Shown: positions 1 through 10,892 of the stretch, one piece after another
Numbering within the stretch: the first letter of the stretch is position 1
Layout of the letters: each line of letters begins with the position of its first letter
NCBI GenBank assembly: GCA_031316155.1
Contig: JALDRB010000006.1
Coordinates: forward strand, 186,001 to 250,000
Length of the DNA stretch: 64,000 bases
Reading direction: 5' to 3'
From: Candidatus Scalindua sp.
Lineage (GTDB): Bacteria > Planctomycetota > Brocadiia > Brocadiales > Scalinduaceae
The notes under the pieces: model-generated
Told to the model about the DNA's origin: nothing
Databases searched by the model: none
Seen by the model: the letters and a program-made list of their open reading frames with translations, nothing else
Translations under genes and position numbers: made by a program

Positions 1-538
1 CAACATTGTTCAATAGAAAGGAGGCGGGATCGTAGACCAACTTAATTCCCTCTGTCTGCAATGAGAGCAAAAATTTCTTCAATGTTGAGGTACAGTCGAA
101 CCTGATTTTGGCAGCAAGGGTGCATCCGTAGTTTTCTGCGTGTTTGCCAATTTCGTTCAGGGCTGAACGTACCATACTTCCGTGTGAAGTATCTGCGTCC
201 GAGGGGATATTACCTATATATATTGTTACAATATCGGTTTGCAAATCTAATGCGAGACTGATAATTTCTTTTATTTTTTTTATGGACAAATTAAATTCGT
301 TTTGATTAACGAAACCGGTACCCAGTTCACCTCCTAAAGCACAGAGACGTAATTTATGTATGTTTATAAGACGCCTTAATTCCCGGCGACCGGTTTGAGA
401 GAGGTTTTCCGGAGTTGTTTCTTGTTGTGTAGCGCTGATTTGAACACCCGTAAAACCAAGAAGAGCGGAGGTCCTGAGACCTTCTTTAATCTTTAATCGT
501 AGGGATTCAAGAACAACACCAATTCTCTTTTTTATCAT
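1..538 (-). CDS. Sugar phosphate isomerase/epimerase-like TIM-barrel protein (3' end outside window)
   Basis: Reading the minus strand from an ATG at 538 gives an open frame that runs off the window edge (179 codons seen). It begins MIKKRIGVVLESLRLKIKEG and carries segments typical of the xylose isomerase-like/AP endonuclease 2 TIM-barrel fold: GFTGVQIS after the first helix, an ALGGELGTGF strand and a later RSALNEIGKHAENYG helix that leads into another strand. A GAGGAG-type Shine-Dalgarno sequence lies a few bases upstream of the ATG. The exact substrate cannot be told from this half. A family A repeat follows its start region, so it is probably not co-transcribed with mobA from a common leader. 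Confidence 0.7.
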   Translation of the reverse strand, partial: MIKKRIGVVLESLRLKIKEGLRTSALLGFTGVQISATQQETTPENLSQTGRRELRRLINIHKLRLCALGGELGTGFVNQNEFNLSIKKIKEIISLALDLQTDIVTIYIGNIPSDADTSHGSMVRSALNEIGKHAENYGCTLAAKIRFDCTSTLKKFLLSLQTEGIKLVYDPASFLLNNV

Positions 539-580
539 GTATCACTCCTCGCATTCTCCGTTTGAAATTCCCAATCATCT

Positions 581-719
581 TATACTAAAACCGATTTGGT
601 TTTCGGATTTACTGGAAACCAAATCTTGGTGAAGGTATCCCCGTACAAAAGGCGTCGAGGACTTTACTCGCCCAATTTTATACCGGATTTTATCCGAAAA
701 CAATTATCAAATGAGTATA
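581..719 (+). repeat. Family A dispersed repeat, copy A1
   Basis: About 139 bp running from TATACTAAAACCGATTTGG to GATGAGTATA. It fills the gap between the start of the isomerase gene and the 3' end of mobA. It contains the family's first hairpin (GATTTGGTTTTC pairing with GGAAACCAAATC) and a second one near the end (CGGATTTTATCCG). It differs from the commonest form by a few substitutions only. Confidence 0.9.
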
Positions 720-726
720 TTAACAT

Positions 727-1308
727 CTATAAGTCTTGCAAGTTTTTTACACTTTCGTAATCATCCGGTGTGTTCAGGTTTCTTATTGAGTCTAGGAAAC
801 TTTTGGAAGAAGTAAGACTGTCCAGTTCAACGATTTTAACCTTAACATCTGAGAAGAAACTGATGATCCTCAGATTGTTACGGGTTAGCTCCCTCTTAAT
901 GGGTGCGAGACAGTTTTTTGAGTAAAATGCATGAAGTGGTTCCAACCCTCTTTCGCTTTGGGGGACAACGACATCAAAATCTTTTACGAGCCCTTTTAGA
1001 TACTGTATCAACGGTAATTCAACAAAAGGCATATCGCAGGCAAGAAAAAAGGTATGCAAGCTTCTCGAATTCATAAGGCCCGTGTAGATGCCACTCAAAG
1101 GCCCTTTTCCCGGGTATACATCCTTAATAACAGGTATATTTAAGAAGGTATATTCTGATGGTGTGTTGGCTGAAACGATAATTTTGTCAAAGATTTCACG
1201 AAGTAAATCTATCTGTCGCTCAATAAATGTTTTACCCTGTATTTTGAGAAACGCCTTATTACGGCCCATTCTACTGCTTTTACCACCTGCGAGGATTACG
1301 GCTGTCAT
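727..1308 (-). CDS. mobA: Molybdenum cofactor guanylyltransferase MobA
   Basis: A 193-residue nucleotidyltransferase of normal length. It transfers GMP from GTP to molybdopterin to make the bis-MGD cofactor of enzymes such as nitrate reductase or formate dehydrogenase, in the cytosol. The N-terminal LAGGKSSRMGRNKAFL is the GTP-binding signature, and the metal-binding aspartate lies in the FFLACDMPFV segment near residue 92. The gene lies 27 bp downstream of ribBA on the same strand and is probably co-transcribed with it; the link between riboflavin and molybdenum cofactor genes is loose (both start from GTP). No mobB or moa gene is visible in the window. Confidence 0.93.
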   Translation of the reverse strand: MTAVILAGGKSSRMGRNKAFLKIQGKTFIERQIDLLREIFDKIIVSANTPSEYTFLNIPVIKDVYPGKGPLSGIYTGLMNSRSLHTFFLACDMPFVELPLIQYLKGLVKDFDVVVPQSERGLEPLHAFYSKNCLAPIKRELTRNNLRIISFFSDVKVKIVELDSLTSSKSFLDSIRNLNTPDDYESVKNLQDL

Positions 1309-1335
1309 CGATTATGAGAATGGCAGAAAATACCA

Positions 1336-2562
1336 TTAAACGCCTTCAAGTATATGTCCAAGTTTATCCCTCTTTGCCCGCAGATATAGTTTATTTTCAT
1401 CTTTTGGCTTCATTACAATGGGGACTCTTTCTACGATTTCCAAGCCATAACCAGCCAAGGCGGCAAATTTCTTAGGATTATTTGATAATAGTCTCATTTT
1501 TGAAATACCCAAATCCCTTAATATTTGGGCGCCGATACCATAGTCACGTTTATCAACAACAAATCCCAATTTTTTGTTTGCCTCAACGGTATCCAAACCT
1601 CCCTCCTGCAATGCATATGCATGCAGTTTATTTTCAAGGCCGATTCCTCTCCCCTCTTGTCGCATGTAAAGGAGAACACCCTTACCTTCTTTTTGAATTA
1701 TTTTTAATGCATTATGGAGTTGTTCTCCGCAATCGCATCGTAAAGAACCGAAGATGTCACCCGTTAAACATTCATCGTGAACTCGTATTAAAATCGGTTC
1801 TGTCTGAAGAGGGGCAGGCGAGCTATCCGAACTTCCTATATCTCCAAGGCATAGGGCCAGATGGAGATATTCGTCAGTAAAGGAACGGTAGAGGTGCAGG
1901 ACAAATTTTCCGTATTTTGTCGGAAGGTTCACCGAAACACGTTTTTCTATTAAACGCTCTTTTTCGTGACGGTATTTGATAATGTCTGCAATGGTACACA
2001 TTTTAAGGTTATGTTTCTCCGCAAATTTCTTTAGTTCCGGCAGTTTTGACATGCTACCGTCTTCATTCATGATTTCGCATATTACGGCCGAGGGTTTAAG
2101 ACCTGCTAAACGTGCAAGATCAACGGCTCCTTCTGTATGCCCTGCGCGCACCAGAACACCTCCATTGTGAGACTTGAGGGGGAATATGTGGCCTGGTTTC
2201 ACCAGGTCCTGTGGTGTGCACTCTTCACTTACGGCAGTCAAAATAGTTTTTGCTCTGTCTTTTGTAGAGACACCCGTTGTTATTCCATCTTTTGCGTCTA
2301 TGGTAACAGTGAATGGGGTTTGAAAATTAGAGGTATTGTTTGTTACCATAGGTGTCAAGCCGAGTCGTATTGACAGCTCTTCTGTTATGGTCAGGCATAT
2401 GATCCCTCTTGCGTGAGTTAACATAAAGTTTACTATCTCTGGTGTAATCTTTTCTGCCGCAATCGTTAGATCTCCTTCGTTTTCACGGCTAGCATCGTCA
2501 ACTATGATCACCATCTTGCCCCGTTTTAAATCTTTTAAGATCTCTTCTATTGTATTCAACAT
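1336..2562 (-). CDS. ribBA: Bifunctional 3,4-dihydroxy-2-butanone 4-phosphate synthase / GTP cyclohydrolase II
   Basis: A 408-residue fusion that supplies both precursors of riboflavin. Residues 1-200 are the RibB domain, with RENEGDL at 26-32 and the TGVSTKDRAKT catalytic stretch near 95. Residues 205-405 are the RibA domain: the zinc cysteines are in CLTGDIFGSLRCDCGEQL, the arginine/GTP site is RQEGRGIGLENK, and a DKRDYGIGAQIL segment follows. All key motifs are present, so both activities should be active. It is flanked on the same strand by pgsA (90 bp upstream) and mobA (27 bp downstream). Confidence 0.95.
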   Translation of the reverse strand: MLNTIEEILKDLKRGKMVIIVDDASRENEGDLTIAAEKITPEIVNFMLTHARGIICLTITEELSIRLGLTPMVTNNTSNFQTPFTVTIDAKDGITTGVSTKDRAKTILTAVSEECTPQDLVKPGHIFPLKSHNGGVLVRAGHTEGAVDLARLAGLKPSAVICEIMNEDGSMSKLPELKKFAEKHNLKMCTIADIIKYRHEKERLIEKRVSVNLPTKYGKFVLHLYRSFTDEYLHLALCLGDIGSSDSSPAPLQTEPILIRVHDECLTGDIFGSLRCDCGEQLHNALKIIQKEGKGVLLYMRQEGRGIGLENKLHAYALQEGGLDTVEANKKLGFVVDKRDYGIGAQILRDLGISKMRLLSNNPKKFAALAGYGLEIVERVPIVMKPKDENKLYLRAKRDKLGHILEGV

Positions 2563-2652
2563 ATATGGAAATCCTTTTCCTTAACTAACTGCAAAGATAT
2601 AATGAATTTTTTATAAATAGAGCAACCTTTTTGAAGGAAATACCAATCTACC

Positions 2653-3201
2653 TCAAAGCTGTTTGACACCTCTATAGGTATAGTTTACAGTGGACGCAAA
2701 AGTAGCAACAACAACAAGCCACCAGAGTATGAGAAGAATAGTCAAAGAAAGGTGGTTTCCTAATAATACTGCAATAACTGCCGTAATCTGCAAGAATGTC
2801 GTAAGTCTACCGAGTTTGTCAGGACTCCAGACAATTTTTCTTTTTGGTATAATAAAGGCGGCAACAATGCCCAGAGTAAAAAAGAGCTCTCTGCTGATAA
2901 TAATGGCTGGTATCCAGTTTGGAAATCTGGGTTCAGGCCAGAATTTGTCAGAAGAAAGCAAAACACAGGCAATTACCAGCGTTAACTTATCTGCTATAGG
3001 ATCCAGAAACTTTCCAAATTTAGTAATTTCACCTCTTTTACGTGCAAGATACCCATCTAAGACATCACTTAAACCAATCGCAAGTAACATACCTAATGCA
3101 ACATATCTGTAATGATCTTTATGTTGAACTTGCATTAAGCATATTACAAAAGGAAAGATAAAACATATTCTTGCACAGCTTATCAGGTTGGGTAACGACA
3201 A
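2653..3201 (-). CDS. pgsA: CDP-diacylglycerol-glycerol-3-phosphate 3-phosphatidyltransferase-like membrane enzyme
   Basis: A 182-residue CDP-alcohol phosphatidyltransferase. It has the family signature D-G-x2-A-R-x8-G-x3-D-x3-D in the stretch DVLDGYLARKRGEITKFGKF followed by LDPIADK at about residues 46-72. Several hydrophobic spans surround it, as expected for an inner-membrane enzyme. The likely product is phosphatidylglycerophosphate, but other alcohol acceptors in this superfamily cannot be excluded. It is the first gene of a likely pgsA-ribBA-mobA minus-strand run and diverges from carA across a 250 bp gap. Confidence 0.88.
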   Translation of the reverse strand: MSLPNLISCARICFIFPFVICLMQVQHKDHYRYVALGMLLAIGLSDVLDGYLARKRGEITKFGKFLDPIADKLTLVIACVLLSSDKFWPEPRFPNWIPAIIISRELFFTLGIVAAFIIPKRKIVWSPDKLGRLTTFLQITAVIAVLLGNHLSLTILLILWWLVVVATFASTVNYTYRGVKQL

Positions 3202-3376
3202 GTGCTATCTCCCAGAAATTGATTATGGGATTCTATATAAAAAAGCTGCTTTCTTTCTTGGAAATTCTTTTTTTTTTTCACACAAAATCCATTCAAGAGT
3301 AACACTAAGTACCAATTACATATGATGCTATACTATCAGACACTCCATCACTGTCAAGCTAAAAAAATTCTCCAGC

Positions 3377-3405
3377 TTGACACGTACACACAGAATTAGT
3401 AACAT
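3377..3405 (+). promoter_or_regulatory. Candidate sigma-70 promoter for carAB
   Basis: TTGACA at 3377-3382, a 17 bp spacer, then TAACAT at 3400-3405. The -35 box is perfect and the -10 box matches 4 of 6. It lies 49 bp before the carA ATG in the AT-rich divergent region. Confidence 0.55.
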
Positions 3406-3453
3406 CTAGCAAAATATTTTTTATTATTATTGGTTAGGCATTAACGGGCTATT

Positions 3454-4620
3454 ATGCAAAAAAAGAGAGCCATTTTAGCCCTTTCGGACGGAAAGATTTT
3501 TGAGGGCACTTCTTTCGGGGCTGAGGGGGAGGCATCAGGTGAAATCGTATTTAATACCAGCATAACCGGGTATCCTGAAATACTCACAGACCCTTCATAC
3601 AAGGGACAAATTGTTACTATGACGTATCCAATGATTGGAAACTATGGAATTTGTGAGAAAGATTATGAGTCCCTTCAGCCATGTTTAGGAGGTTTTGTTG
3701 TGAGGGAATACAGCCCATACCCCAGTAACTGGCGTTCAGAGATGAGCTTGGATGAATTTCTTAAGATTAAAGGGATTATGGGGATAGAGGGAGTCGATAC
3801 CAGAGCTTTGACAAGACATATCAGGGATTTTGGGGAACAGCAAGCCGTAATCTCTACTATGGAATTGAACCATCAAAGCCTCGTTACAAAGGCAAAAATT
3901 TCTCCCGGACTTGTGGGAAAAGATTTGGTAAAAGAGGTAACGTGTAAAAATGCCTATGAGTGGAAAGAGGAAGAGTTTGTTTTTCCCGGTAAGAATGGCG
4001 ATGATATACGGTATGAGAAACAAAATCGAGAAAAAGAAAAAAGGTTATTTCATGTAGTTGTTTATGATTGTGGGGTAAAACAGAATATTTTGAGAAAACT
4101 GAAGAGTCGTAATTGCAGGGTAACAGTAGTTCCCGCAGTTTTGGATGCACAGGAGCTCTTGTCATTAAATCCAGACGGAGTTGTCATATCCAATGGGCCT
4201 GGTGATCCGGTAGCAGTTCCGTATATGATGAATACGATACGTAATATAGTAGGAAAGAAACCTGTTTTTGGTATCTGTCTGGGTTTTCAGATTCTGGCTT
4301 TAGCATTTGGATACAAGACATATAAATTGAAGTTTGGACATCATGGGGGCAATCATCCGGTGAAGGATGTGCGTACAAACAAGGTAGAGATTACATCCCA
4401 AAACCATTGTTTTGCCGTAGATGGAAGTTCATTAAAAGATGGACAGAGCGAACGTTTTGGAAGAGTAGAGATTACCCATATTAATTTAAATGATAAATCT
4501 GTTGAGGGCCTGCGATGTCTGGATGTACCAGTCCTTGCTGTTCAATTTCACCCGGAAGCTTCTTGTGGGCCTCATGATTCAGGTTATCTATTTGATAGCT
4601 TTATAAAGATGATGGATTAA
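3454..4620 (+). CDS. carA: Carbamoyl-phosphate synthase small (glutaminase) subunit
   Basis: A 388-residue amidotransferase subunit that hydrolyses glutamine and passes ammonia to CarB for carbamoyl phosphate synthesis (arginine and pyrimidines). The N-terminal CPSase small-chain domain includes [15 protein letters not shown]. The C-terminal class I glutaminase has the nucleophile Cys275 in GICLGFQ and the catalytic His-x-Glu in QFHPEAS near residue 367. The ATG at 3454 has no strong Shine-Dalgarno match. The stop is 2 bp before the carB ATG, so the pair is translationally coupled. Confidence 0.95.
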   Translation: MQKKRAILALSDGKIFEGTSFGAEGEASGEIVFNTSITGYPEILTDPSYKGQIVTMTYPMIGNYGICEKDYESLQPCLGGFVVREYSPYPSNWRSEMSLDEFLKIKGIMGIEGVDTRALTRHIRDFGEQQAVISTMELNHQSLVTKAKISPGLVGKDLVKEVTCKNAYEWKEEEFVFPGKNGDDIRYEKQNREKEKRLFHVVVYDCGVKQNILRKLKSRNCRVTVVPAVLDAQELLSLNPDGVVISNGPGDPVAVPYMMNTIRNIVGKKPVFGICLGFQILALAFGYKTYKLKFGHHGGNHPVKDVRTNKVEITSQNHCFAVDGSSLKDGQSERFGRVEITHINLNDKSVEGLRCLDVPVLAVQFHPEASCGPHDSGYLFDSFIKMMD

Positions 4621-4622
4621 CA

Positions 4623-7600
4623 ATGCCGAAAAGAACGGATATTCAAAAAATACTCATAATCGGGTCGGGGCCAATCGTAATCGGGCAGGCATGCGAATTT
4701 GATTATTCCGGTACTCAGGCATGCAGGGCACTGAAAGAGGAAGGTTACGAGATCATCCTTGTCAATAGCAACCCGGCAACAATCATGACAGACCCCGAGG
4801 TTGCAGATAAGACGTATATTGAGCCTATGACCGTCGAGGTGTTGACTAAAATTATACAAAAAGAGAAACCTGATGTCTTGTTGCCTACATTGGGAGGTCA
4901 AACGGCTTTGAATTTGACGGTTTCTTTAGCGGGAAAGGGGATACTTAAGGAGTTTCATATAGAATTAATAGGTGCAAAACTTGAAGCGATCAGGATGGCC
5001 GAAGACAGGGGGGAATTTAAAGCGGCTATGAAACGTATTGGTCTCCAGGTTCCCGAAAGCGGATATGCGCATTCCTTAATCGAAGCAATAGACATTGTAA
5101 AAGAGATCAGGTTTCCCGTCATCATACGGCCTTCCTTTACTCTGGGAGGAATAGGCAGTAATGTAGCTTACAATAGAGAGGAACTGGAAGAGTATGTGAA
5201 TTTTGCTTTGGAAGCCAGTCCTGTTCATGAGATACTCATTGAGAAATCTGTCCTGGGCTGGAAGGAATATGAACTGGAGGTCATGAGGGATCTTAAGGAT
5301 AATGTCGTAATAATATGCTCCATTGAGAACTTTGATCCTATGGGCATTCATACCGGAGACAGCATTACGGTTGCACCGGCGCAAACATTAACCGATAAGG
5401 AATATCAGAGAATGCGTGATGCCGCAATTAAGATCATTCGCGAGATCGGAGTGGAAACAGGAGGTTCTAATATTCAGTTTGCATTAAATCCTTCCAATGG
5501 AGAAATGACCGTAATAGAGATGAATCCGAGAGTGTCAAGAAGTTCTGCCCTTGCTTCAAAGGCGACAGGTTTTCCCATTGCTAAAATTGCAGCAAAACTG
5601 GCAGTGGGGTATACTCTGGATGAAATACCAAACGATATTACCCGTTACACACCGGCATCCTTTGAACCATCAATTGATTACTGTGTGGTTAAGATCCCCA
5701 GATTCAATTTCGAAAAATTCCCGGAGGCGAACCCAACGCTTACGTCACATATGAAATCAGTTGGTGAAGTTATGGCTATTGGCAGGACATTTAAAGAAGC
5801 GCTGGGTAAGGCGATAAGATCTCTGGAAACCGGTTTGTATGGGTTTGATGAACACCTTCATTTAACTGAGTTGAGTTCTTCTGAAAAGGAAATGTTGATA
5901 GAAAACCATTTAGTAAATCCGTTGAACAACAGAATTTGGTATATCGCAGACAGTATGCGATTGGGTATGAGTCTTGATGAAATTTATAAAGCGACCAAGA
6001 TTGACAGATGGTTTCTCTATAATATAAAACAGATTGTTGATTTAGAGGAAGAAATCAAAGACCAGCGCATTACAAGAGATTCTTCTTCTGCCTCAAAGAC
6101 CGAAACGTTATCGAATTTTAATTGTACCAGCTTGATTGATCCCGATCTCTTAAAGAAAGCAAAACAATACGGTATTTCTGACTATCGTTTGGCAAAGTTG
6201 CTACATACGAAAGAGTCTTCTGTCCGCGAATGTCGACACACAAACAATATTCATCCTGTATTCAAGATGGTAGATACCTGTGCTGCTGAGTTCAAGGCGT
6301 ATACTCCCTATTTTTATTCTACCTATGAGGCAGAGTGCGAGGCCAACCCGACAAATAAGAAGAAGATAGTTATTTTAGGAAGCGGCCCGAATCGTATTGG
6401 TCAGGGTATTGAGTTTGATTATTGTTGTGTGCATTGTGTGATAGCCTTGAGAGAGATGGGATTTGAGACAATTATGGTCAATTGTAATCCCGAGACGGTG
6501 AGTACTGATTATGATATTTCTGATCGATTGTATTTCGAACCCCTTACCTTTGAAGATGTCATGGAAATAATTGCAAAGGAAAAACCTGAAGGAGTAATTG
6601 TACAGTTTGGTGGCCAGACACCGCTGAAACTTGCCGTACCGTTAGCCGCATCTGGAGTCAGGATTCTCGGCACATCTCCTGATGATATTGATACGGCTGA
6701 AGATCGCAAGAGGTTTTCTGCACTTTTATCGAAGCTCGGCCTTGTACAACCAGAAAATGGGAGTGCCAGGTCGTTCCTGGAGGCAAAAGAGGTTGCATCT
6801 TCAATAGGGTATCCTGTATTACTTCGACCGTCGTATGTTCTGGGTGGCAGAGCTATGAAGATTATCTTTGATGAAGGCGAACTTGAGCAATATATCTCAC
6901 ATGCAGTTGACGTTTCTCCGGATCATCCGGTTCTGATAGATAAATTTCTGGAAAATGCGGTTGAGATTGATGTTGATGCCATATGCGACAGAGAAGAGGT
7001 CTTTATCGGAGGTGTCATGGAACATATAGAAGAAGCCGGTGTGCATTCCGGAGATAGCGCATGTTCATTACCGCCGTATTCTGTCAAACAAAGCATCATT
7101 GAGAAGATAAAATCACAGACGAGAGCTTTAGCCCTGGAATTAAATGTTCTTGGTCTGATTAATATTCAATTTGCTGTTAAGGCGGATACGATCTTTGTCT
7201 TAGAAGTAAATCCACGTGCTTCAAGAACGGTACCCTTTGTTAGTAAGGCAATGGGTATTCCTCTTGCTAAGGTGGCATCTCAAATTATTGCTGGTCGTAA
7301 ACTGAGGGAATTAAATCTCAATGATAAAATGACACATAAACATGTAGCAGTGAAAGAAGCAGTCTTTCCTTTTATTCGATTTCAGGGAACAGATACAATC
7401 CTGGGGCCGGAAATGAAATCTACGGGCGAGGTCATGGGTATTGATGTTGATTTCGGGAAAGCGTTTGCAAAATCACAAATGGCTGTTGATGGGAGTTTGC
7501 CTCTCTCCGGTACCGTTTTTATTAGCGTGAGAGACAAGGATAAACATCCAATAGTAGATATAGCTGAAAAGTTACACCATTTAGGCTTTAAAATGATTGC

Positions 7601-7901
7601 TACCGGAGGAACTGCAAACGCTATTGCCCGGAAGGGGATACCTGTTACTACAATCAATAAGGAATATGAGGGGCGCCCTAATATCATAGATCATTTAAAG
7701 AACCGTGAAGTTCAATTGGTAATTAACACTGCCGAAGGCAAACTTGCACAAGAACGCTCATACAATATCCGTCGTTACGCAATAATGTCAGGGATCCCGT
7801 ACTGCACTACAATATCAGGTGCCCTAGCGGCTGAGAGTGCCATCAAGTCCATGCTGACGGGAAAGCTTGACGTTAAACCTATTCAAGAATACCACAAATA
7901 G
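4623..7901 (+). CDS. carB: Carbamoyl-phosphate synthase large subunit
   Basis: A 1092-residue protein of standard size. Two homologous ATP-grasp halves are visible. The first starts near residue 7 ([20 protein letters not shown]), the second near 575 ([20 protein letters not shown]). Each half has its Asn-Pro-Arg motif ([11 protein letters not shown] and [11 protein letters not shown]). An oligomerisation segment lies between them. The C-terminal 140 residues form the MGS-like allosteric domain ([18 protein letters not shown]). It makes carbamoyl phosphate from ammonia, bicarbonate and two ATP. carAB appears to be a two-gene operon. Confidence 0.96.
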   Translation: MPKRTDIQKILIIGSGPIVIGQACEFDYSGTQACRALKEEGYEIILVNSNPATIMTDPEVADKTYIEPMTVEVLTKIIQKEKPDVLLPTLGGQTALNLTVSLAGKGILKEFHIELIGAKLEAIRMAEDRGEFKAAMKRIGLQVPESGYAHSLIEAIDIVKEIRFPVIIRPSFTLGGIGSNVAYNREELEEYVNFALEASPVHEILIEKSVLGWKEYELEVMRDLKDNVVIICSIENFDPMGIHTGDSITVAPAQTLTDKEYQRMRDAAIKIIREIGVETGGSNIQFALNPSNGEMTVIEMNPRVSRSSALASKATGFPIAKIAAKLAVGYTLDEIPNDITRYTPASFEPSIDYCVVKIPRFNFEKFPEANPTLTSHMKSVGEVMAIGRTFKEALGKAIRSLETGLYGFDEHLHLTELSSSEKEMLIENHLVNPLNNRIWYIADSMRLGMSLDEIYKATKIDRWFLYNIKQIVDLEEEIKDQRITRDSSSASKTETLSNFNCTSLIDPDLLKKAKQYGISDYRLAKLLHTKESSVRECRHTNNIHPVFKMVDTCAAEFKAYTPYFYSTYEAECEANPTNKKKIVILGSGPNRIGQGIEFDYCCVHCVIALREMGFETIMVNCNPETVSTDYDISDRLYFEPLTFEDVMEIIAKEKPEGVIVQFGGQTPLKLAVPLAASGVRILGTSPDDIDTAEDRKRFSALLSKLGLVQPENGSARSFLEAKEVASSIGYPVLLRPSYVLGGRAMKIIFDEGELEQYISHAVDVSPDHPVLIDKFLENAVEIDVDAICDREEVFIGGVMEHIEEAGVHSGDSACSLPPYSVKQSIIEKIKSQTRALALELNVLGLINIQFAVKADTIFVLEVNPRASRTVPFVSKAMGIPLAKVASQIIAGRKLRELNLNDKMTHKHVAVKEAVFPFIRFQGTDTILGPEMKSTGEVMGIDVDFGKAFAKSQMAVDGSLPLSGTVFISVRDKDKHPIVDIAEKLHHLGFKMIATGGTANAIARKGIPVTTINKEYEGRPNIIDHLKNREVQLVINTAEGKLAQERSYNIRRYAIMSGIPYCTTISGALAAESAIKSMLTGKLDVKPIQEYHK

Positions 7902-7996
7902 ATCATCTCCTTATTTTAAGTGTTACTCTTTCCCAGCCTGGCCGTGCCGGAACCAATGAGGAATAAAATCCATGTGTTCTTGTTTGGCCATGTTGT

Positions 7997-8133
7997 TATA
8001 CTAAAACCGATTTGGTTTTCGGTATTACTGGAAACCAAATCTTGGTGAAGGTATCCCTGGACAGACGCCGAGGACTTTCTCCGGACAAAATAATTTTTGG
8101 ATTTTATCCGAAAACCATTACGAGATGAGTATA
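7997..8133 (+). repeat. Family A dispersed repeat, copy A2
   Basis: A full-length copy (137 bp) between carB and maf, with the usual TATACTAAAACCGATTTGG start and GATGAGTATA end. The middle is slightly shortened and diverged (a GACGCCGAGG segment where others have GGCGCCGAGG). A family D palindrome follows 33 bp later. Confidence 0.9.
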
Positions 8134-8146
8134 CATGAAAACCTAT

Positions 8147-8205
8147 CCACCTGTGCGGGCCCACACCTGTCTGCGTGCATCGCACAGGCAGGCGCAGACA
8201 GGCGG
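8147..8205. repeat. Family D GC-rich palindrome
   Basis: A short GC-rich inverted repeat in AT-rich surroundings. CCTGTCTGCG at 8166-8175 is the exact inverse of CGCAGACAGG at 8193-8202, with further partial pairing in the loop. Near-identical arms occur at 39783-39819 and in shorter form inside two family A copies. It resembles a REP-type palindrome. Confidence 0.8.
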
Positions 8206-8272
8206 TTTTCAAACTTTCCTTATTTCGATAAAGAAAAGCTAAGAAAGCATTTTATATAATTAGTGAGGTAGT

Positions 8273-8851
8273 ATGTCTATGAAAAATGTCTATCTTGCAT
8301 CGTTTTCACCAAGAAGACAGCAATTACTGAAAGACTTAAGCTTGGATTTCATAGTGAGTCCACCGGTAAATTTTGTTGAAAAACAGAATGGAATGGAACC
8401 AGAAGAGTTGGTTTGTCATAATGCCCTTGGCAAGGCGAAGGAGGTAGCAGGAAGACAGAGAGATTCAATCATAATCGGTTGTGATACGCTAATTGAGGCA
8501 CATGATGAAGTTTTTGGTAAACCTCTAACTTCTGAAAAGGCATTTTTGATGCTGAAAAAGCTCAGTGGTAGCTGGCACTCTGTTTATTCTGGACTGGCCG
8601 TTATCGATACAGAAATAAGTAAGGAGTTAGTTGGATATGGAAAAACCGACATAAAATTCAAGGAATTATCAGAAAAAGAGATAATTGATTATATAAAAAC
8701 AGGTGAACCATTGGATAAGGCGGGAGCATATGGAATACAGGAATACGGGGGAGTGTTTGTTGATGAAATAAAAGGAAGTTTTTCAACGGTGGTTGGTCTG
8801 CCAAAAGGGCTATTGGTAAAATTTCTTTCAGAGGTTGGAATTAGAATTTAG
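8273..8851 (+). CDS. maf: Maf family nucleoside triphosphate pyrophosphatase
   Basis: A 192-residue Maf/HAM1-fold protein. It hydrolyses non-canonical or specific nucleoside triphosphates (dTTP/UTP or m7GTP types) to monophosphates. The diagnostic N-terminus SFSPRRQQLL is present, as are the acidic GCDT strand near residue 69, LSGSWHSVYSGL, and the DKAGAYGIQEYGG motif near 150. GAGGTAG precedes the ATG at 8273; a second in-frame ATG six bases on is a possible alternative start. It stands alone between two convergent or unrelated units. Confidence 0.93.
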   Translation: MSMKNVYLASFSPRRQQLLKDLSLDFIVSPPVNFVEKQNGMEPEELVCHNALGKAKEVAGRQRDSIIIGCDTLIEAHDEVFGKPLTSEKAFLMLKKLSGSWHSVYSGLAVIDTEISKELVGYGKTDIKFKELSEKEIIDYIKTGEPLDKAGAYGIQEYGGVFVDEIKGSFSTVVGLPKGLLVKFLSEVGIRI

Positions 8852-8914
8852 GAAGGTAACCAAACAATCGAGGAGCGACAAACATCTGCAGGGAAATATT
8901 CTGCAAAAAATATT

Positions 8915-9880
8915 TTAAATCTGATAATCAATTACATGTTTTTCTACCTTGTCTTTTTGCTTGAATATCAGATACGGAGAATCGAATGTTACGGTTGTAT
9001 AGGGTGGCACTGATCGTGTGAGCCAGACATTTCCTCCAATCACCGAACCTTTTCCAATTATTGTTCTTCCGCCAAGAATAGTTGTTCCGGCATAGATGGT
9101 AACATCGTCTTCAACAGTGGGGTGTCTTTTCTTCTGTTCTTTCCTGATTTTATCCACATTGGCCAAACTGAGTGCGCCCAACGTAACATGCTGATAGATT
9201 TTCACATTGTTTCCAATTACGGTTGTGCTTCCGATTACAACACCTGTCCCATGATCAATGAAGAATCCTGGACCTATTTTTGCTCCCGGGTGAATGTCTA
9301 TTCCTGTCTTTTCGTGCAAGTATTCACTCATCATCCTCGGTATGAAAGGCACTTTTTGCATTTCTAAAAAATGTGCTAAACGATGGACCAAAATTGCTTG
9401 AACAGAGGAATAGCTTAAGACAATCTCATAATAACTGGATGCAGCAGGGTCTCCCTGATATGCGGCCCTGATATCTTGATGCACAACCTCCCTGATCATG
9501 GGGATGTTTTCGAGTAATCGAAATCCAATTTCCACCGCATCGTCCCAACAGTCTCCTTCCGAACGGACGCACATAACGCCGTCCTTGCACTCATGTCTCA
9601 AGCTTTTTTGTAGTAAATTTGTCAGGCATTCCAGAACGGTTGAGCAATGAGCCAGAAGATATGCTTCCAGACGATTCTTATTACTGGTTGCTTCTTCATA
9701 AAAACCCGGAAACATAATTGTTGATAGCAATTTTACAAGCTTTTTAACCTCCATTTTTGAGGGGAGATTAGGTTCTTCCAGGTGATTGATACCGCCAAGC
9801 TTTTCATAAGAGTCCCTGATGGTCTTTGTGATTTGATTCAAACGAGAGCCGTTTTTTTTACTGTTTATGGAATTACGCAT
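8915..9880 (-). CDS. cysE: Serine O-acetyltransferase
   Basis: A 321-residue long-form serine acetyltransferase of the EpsC type. It makes O-acetylserine from serine and acetyl-CoA for cysteine synthesis. The N-terminal helical domain (1-190) is followed by left-handed beta-helix hexapeptides: [40 protein letters not shown] and [12 protein letters not shown]. The active-site His/Asp lie in the [11 protein letters not shown] region. Its start overlaps the cysK stop by 8 bp, so the two are one operon and likely form the cysteine synthase complex. Confidence 0.94.
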   Translation of the reverse strand: MRNSINSKKNGSRLNQITKTIRDSYEKLGGINHLEEPNLPSKMEVKKLVKLLSTIMFPGFYEEATSNKNRLEAYLLAHCSTVLECLTNLLQKSLRHECKDGVMCVRSEGDCWDDAVEIGFRLLENIPMIREVVHQDIRAAYQGDPAASSYYEIVLSYSSVQAILVHRLAHFLEMQKVPFIPRMMSEYLHEKTGIDIHPGAKIGPGFFIDHGTGVVIGSTTVIGNNVKIYQHVTLGALSLANVDKIRKEQKKRHPTVEDDVTIYAGTTILGGRTIIGKGSVIGGNVWLTRSVPPYTTVTFDSPYLIFKQKDKVEKHVIDYQI

Positions 9881-10808
9881 TTTCTTTTATAACCTTAAAT
9901 AGATCTGTTGATATATATCGTTCTCCTGTACTTGGTATTACGAAAAGAACATTTTTGTCAGGCCCGGCTTCTTTGGCAATTTGAAGTGCAATATGCATAT
10001 TTGCACCGGAAGAGATACCACAACAAATTCCTTCTTCCTTTGCAAGACGTCTTGCCATACTGAATGAATCATCACTGGAAACCTGTCGGACTTCATCGAC
10101 AACCTCCTTGTTGTAAATACCGGGTACGAATCCGGCACCAATTCCCTGAATTTTATGGGGACCTGGTGTTCCTCCTGAGAGGACAGGTGATTCAACAGGT
10201 TCCACAGCTATATTTTTTATACTTTTGAAGTGTTCCTTTAATATCTCACCTGCCCCGGAAATGGTACCGCCGGTTCCTACTCCTGCTACAAAATAATGAA
10301 GATCTCTTCCCTCGAAGTCTTCGATTATCTCACGACCGGTTGTTTCGCGGTGAATCTGTGGATTTGCAGGATTGTTAAATTGCTGAGGCTGGAAATACCC
10401 CTTCTCTCTTACAAGCTCTTCTGCCTTTTCTATAGCGCCTTTCATACCCTTTGAGCCTTCAGTTAAGACTATTTCTGCTCCAAAATATCTAAGAAGGGCA
10501 CGTCGCTCAAGGCTCATGGTCTCCGGCATGGTAAAGACTGCCTTGTATCCCTTTACAGCGGCAACCATTGCCAGTGCGATTCCTGTATTACCCGAGGTAG
10601 GTTCTACTATGGTATCTCCCGGTTTCAACACTCCTCTTTTCTCTGCATCCCGTATCATCGATAAACCTATACGGTCTTTCACACTACCAGCAGGGTTGCA
10701 CATTTCTAATTTACCAAAAATTTTAGCGCATGTATCGTCAGGTATCTTATTTATTCGTACAACAGGTGTTCTTCCAATCGTGTCCAGAATAGTATTATAT
10801 ATTGTCAT
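9873..10808 (-). CDS. cysK: Cysteine synthase A (O-acetylserine sulfhydrylase)
   Basis: A 311-residue PLP enzyme that replaces the acetyl group of O-acetylserine with sulfide. The PLP lysine is in [10 protein letters not shown] near residue 43. The substrate loop is [12 protein letters not shown] near 68, and the phosphate-binding glycines are in [13 protein letters not shown] near 177. Length and motif order match CysK rather than CysM or cystathionine synthase. It is the first gene of the cysK-cysE pair. Confidence 0.95.
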   Translation of the reverse strand: MTIYNTILDTIGRTPVVRINKIPDDTCAKIFGKLEMCNPAGSVKDRIGLSMIRDAEKRGVLKPGDTIVEPTSGNTGIALAMVAAVKGYKAVFTMPETMSLERRALLRYFGAEIVLTEGSKGMKGAIEKAEELVREKGYFQPQQFNNPANPQIHRETTGREIIEDFEGRDLHYFVAGVGTGGTISGAGEILKEHFKSIKNIAVEPVESPVLSGGTPGPHKIQGIGAGFVPGIYNKEVVDEVRQVSSDDSFSMARRLAKEEGICCGISSGANMHIALQIAKEAGPDKNVLFVIPSTGERYISTDLFKVIKENA

Positions 10809-10892
10809 TTTTTACTCCTCAGGTAAAATCAATTTCTTAGTTTGATGTAATTGGTAATTAAGGAAATTGTAACGTATAGTGTTTACTCCTCC

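Noticed and set aside
1482..1880. 132-codon plus-strand frame inside ribBA
   Set aside because: Antisense shadow of a clearly conserved gene, with no domain-like sequence.
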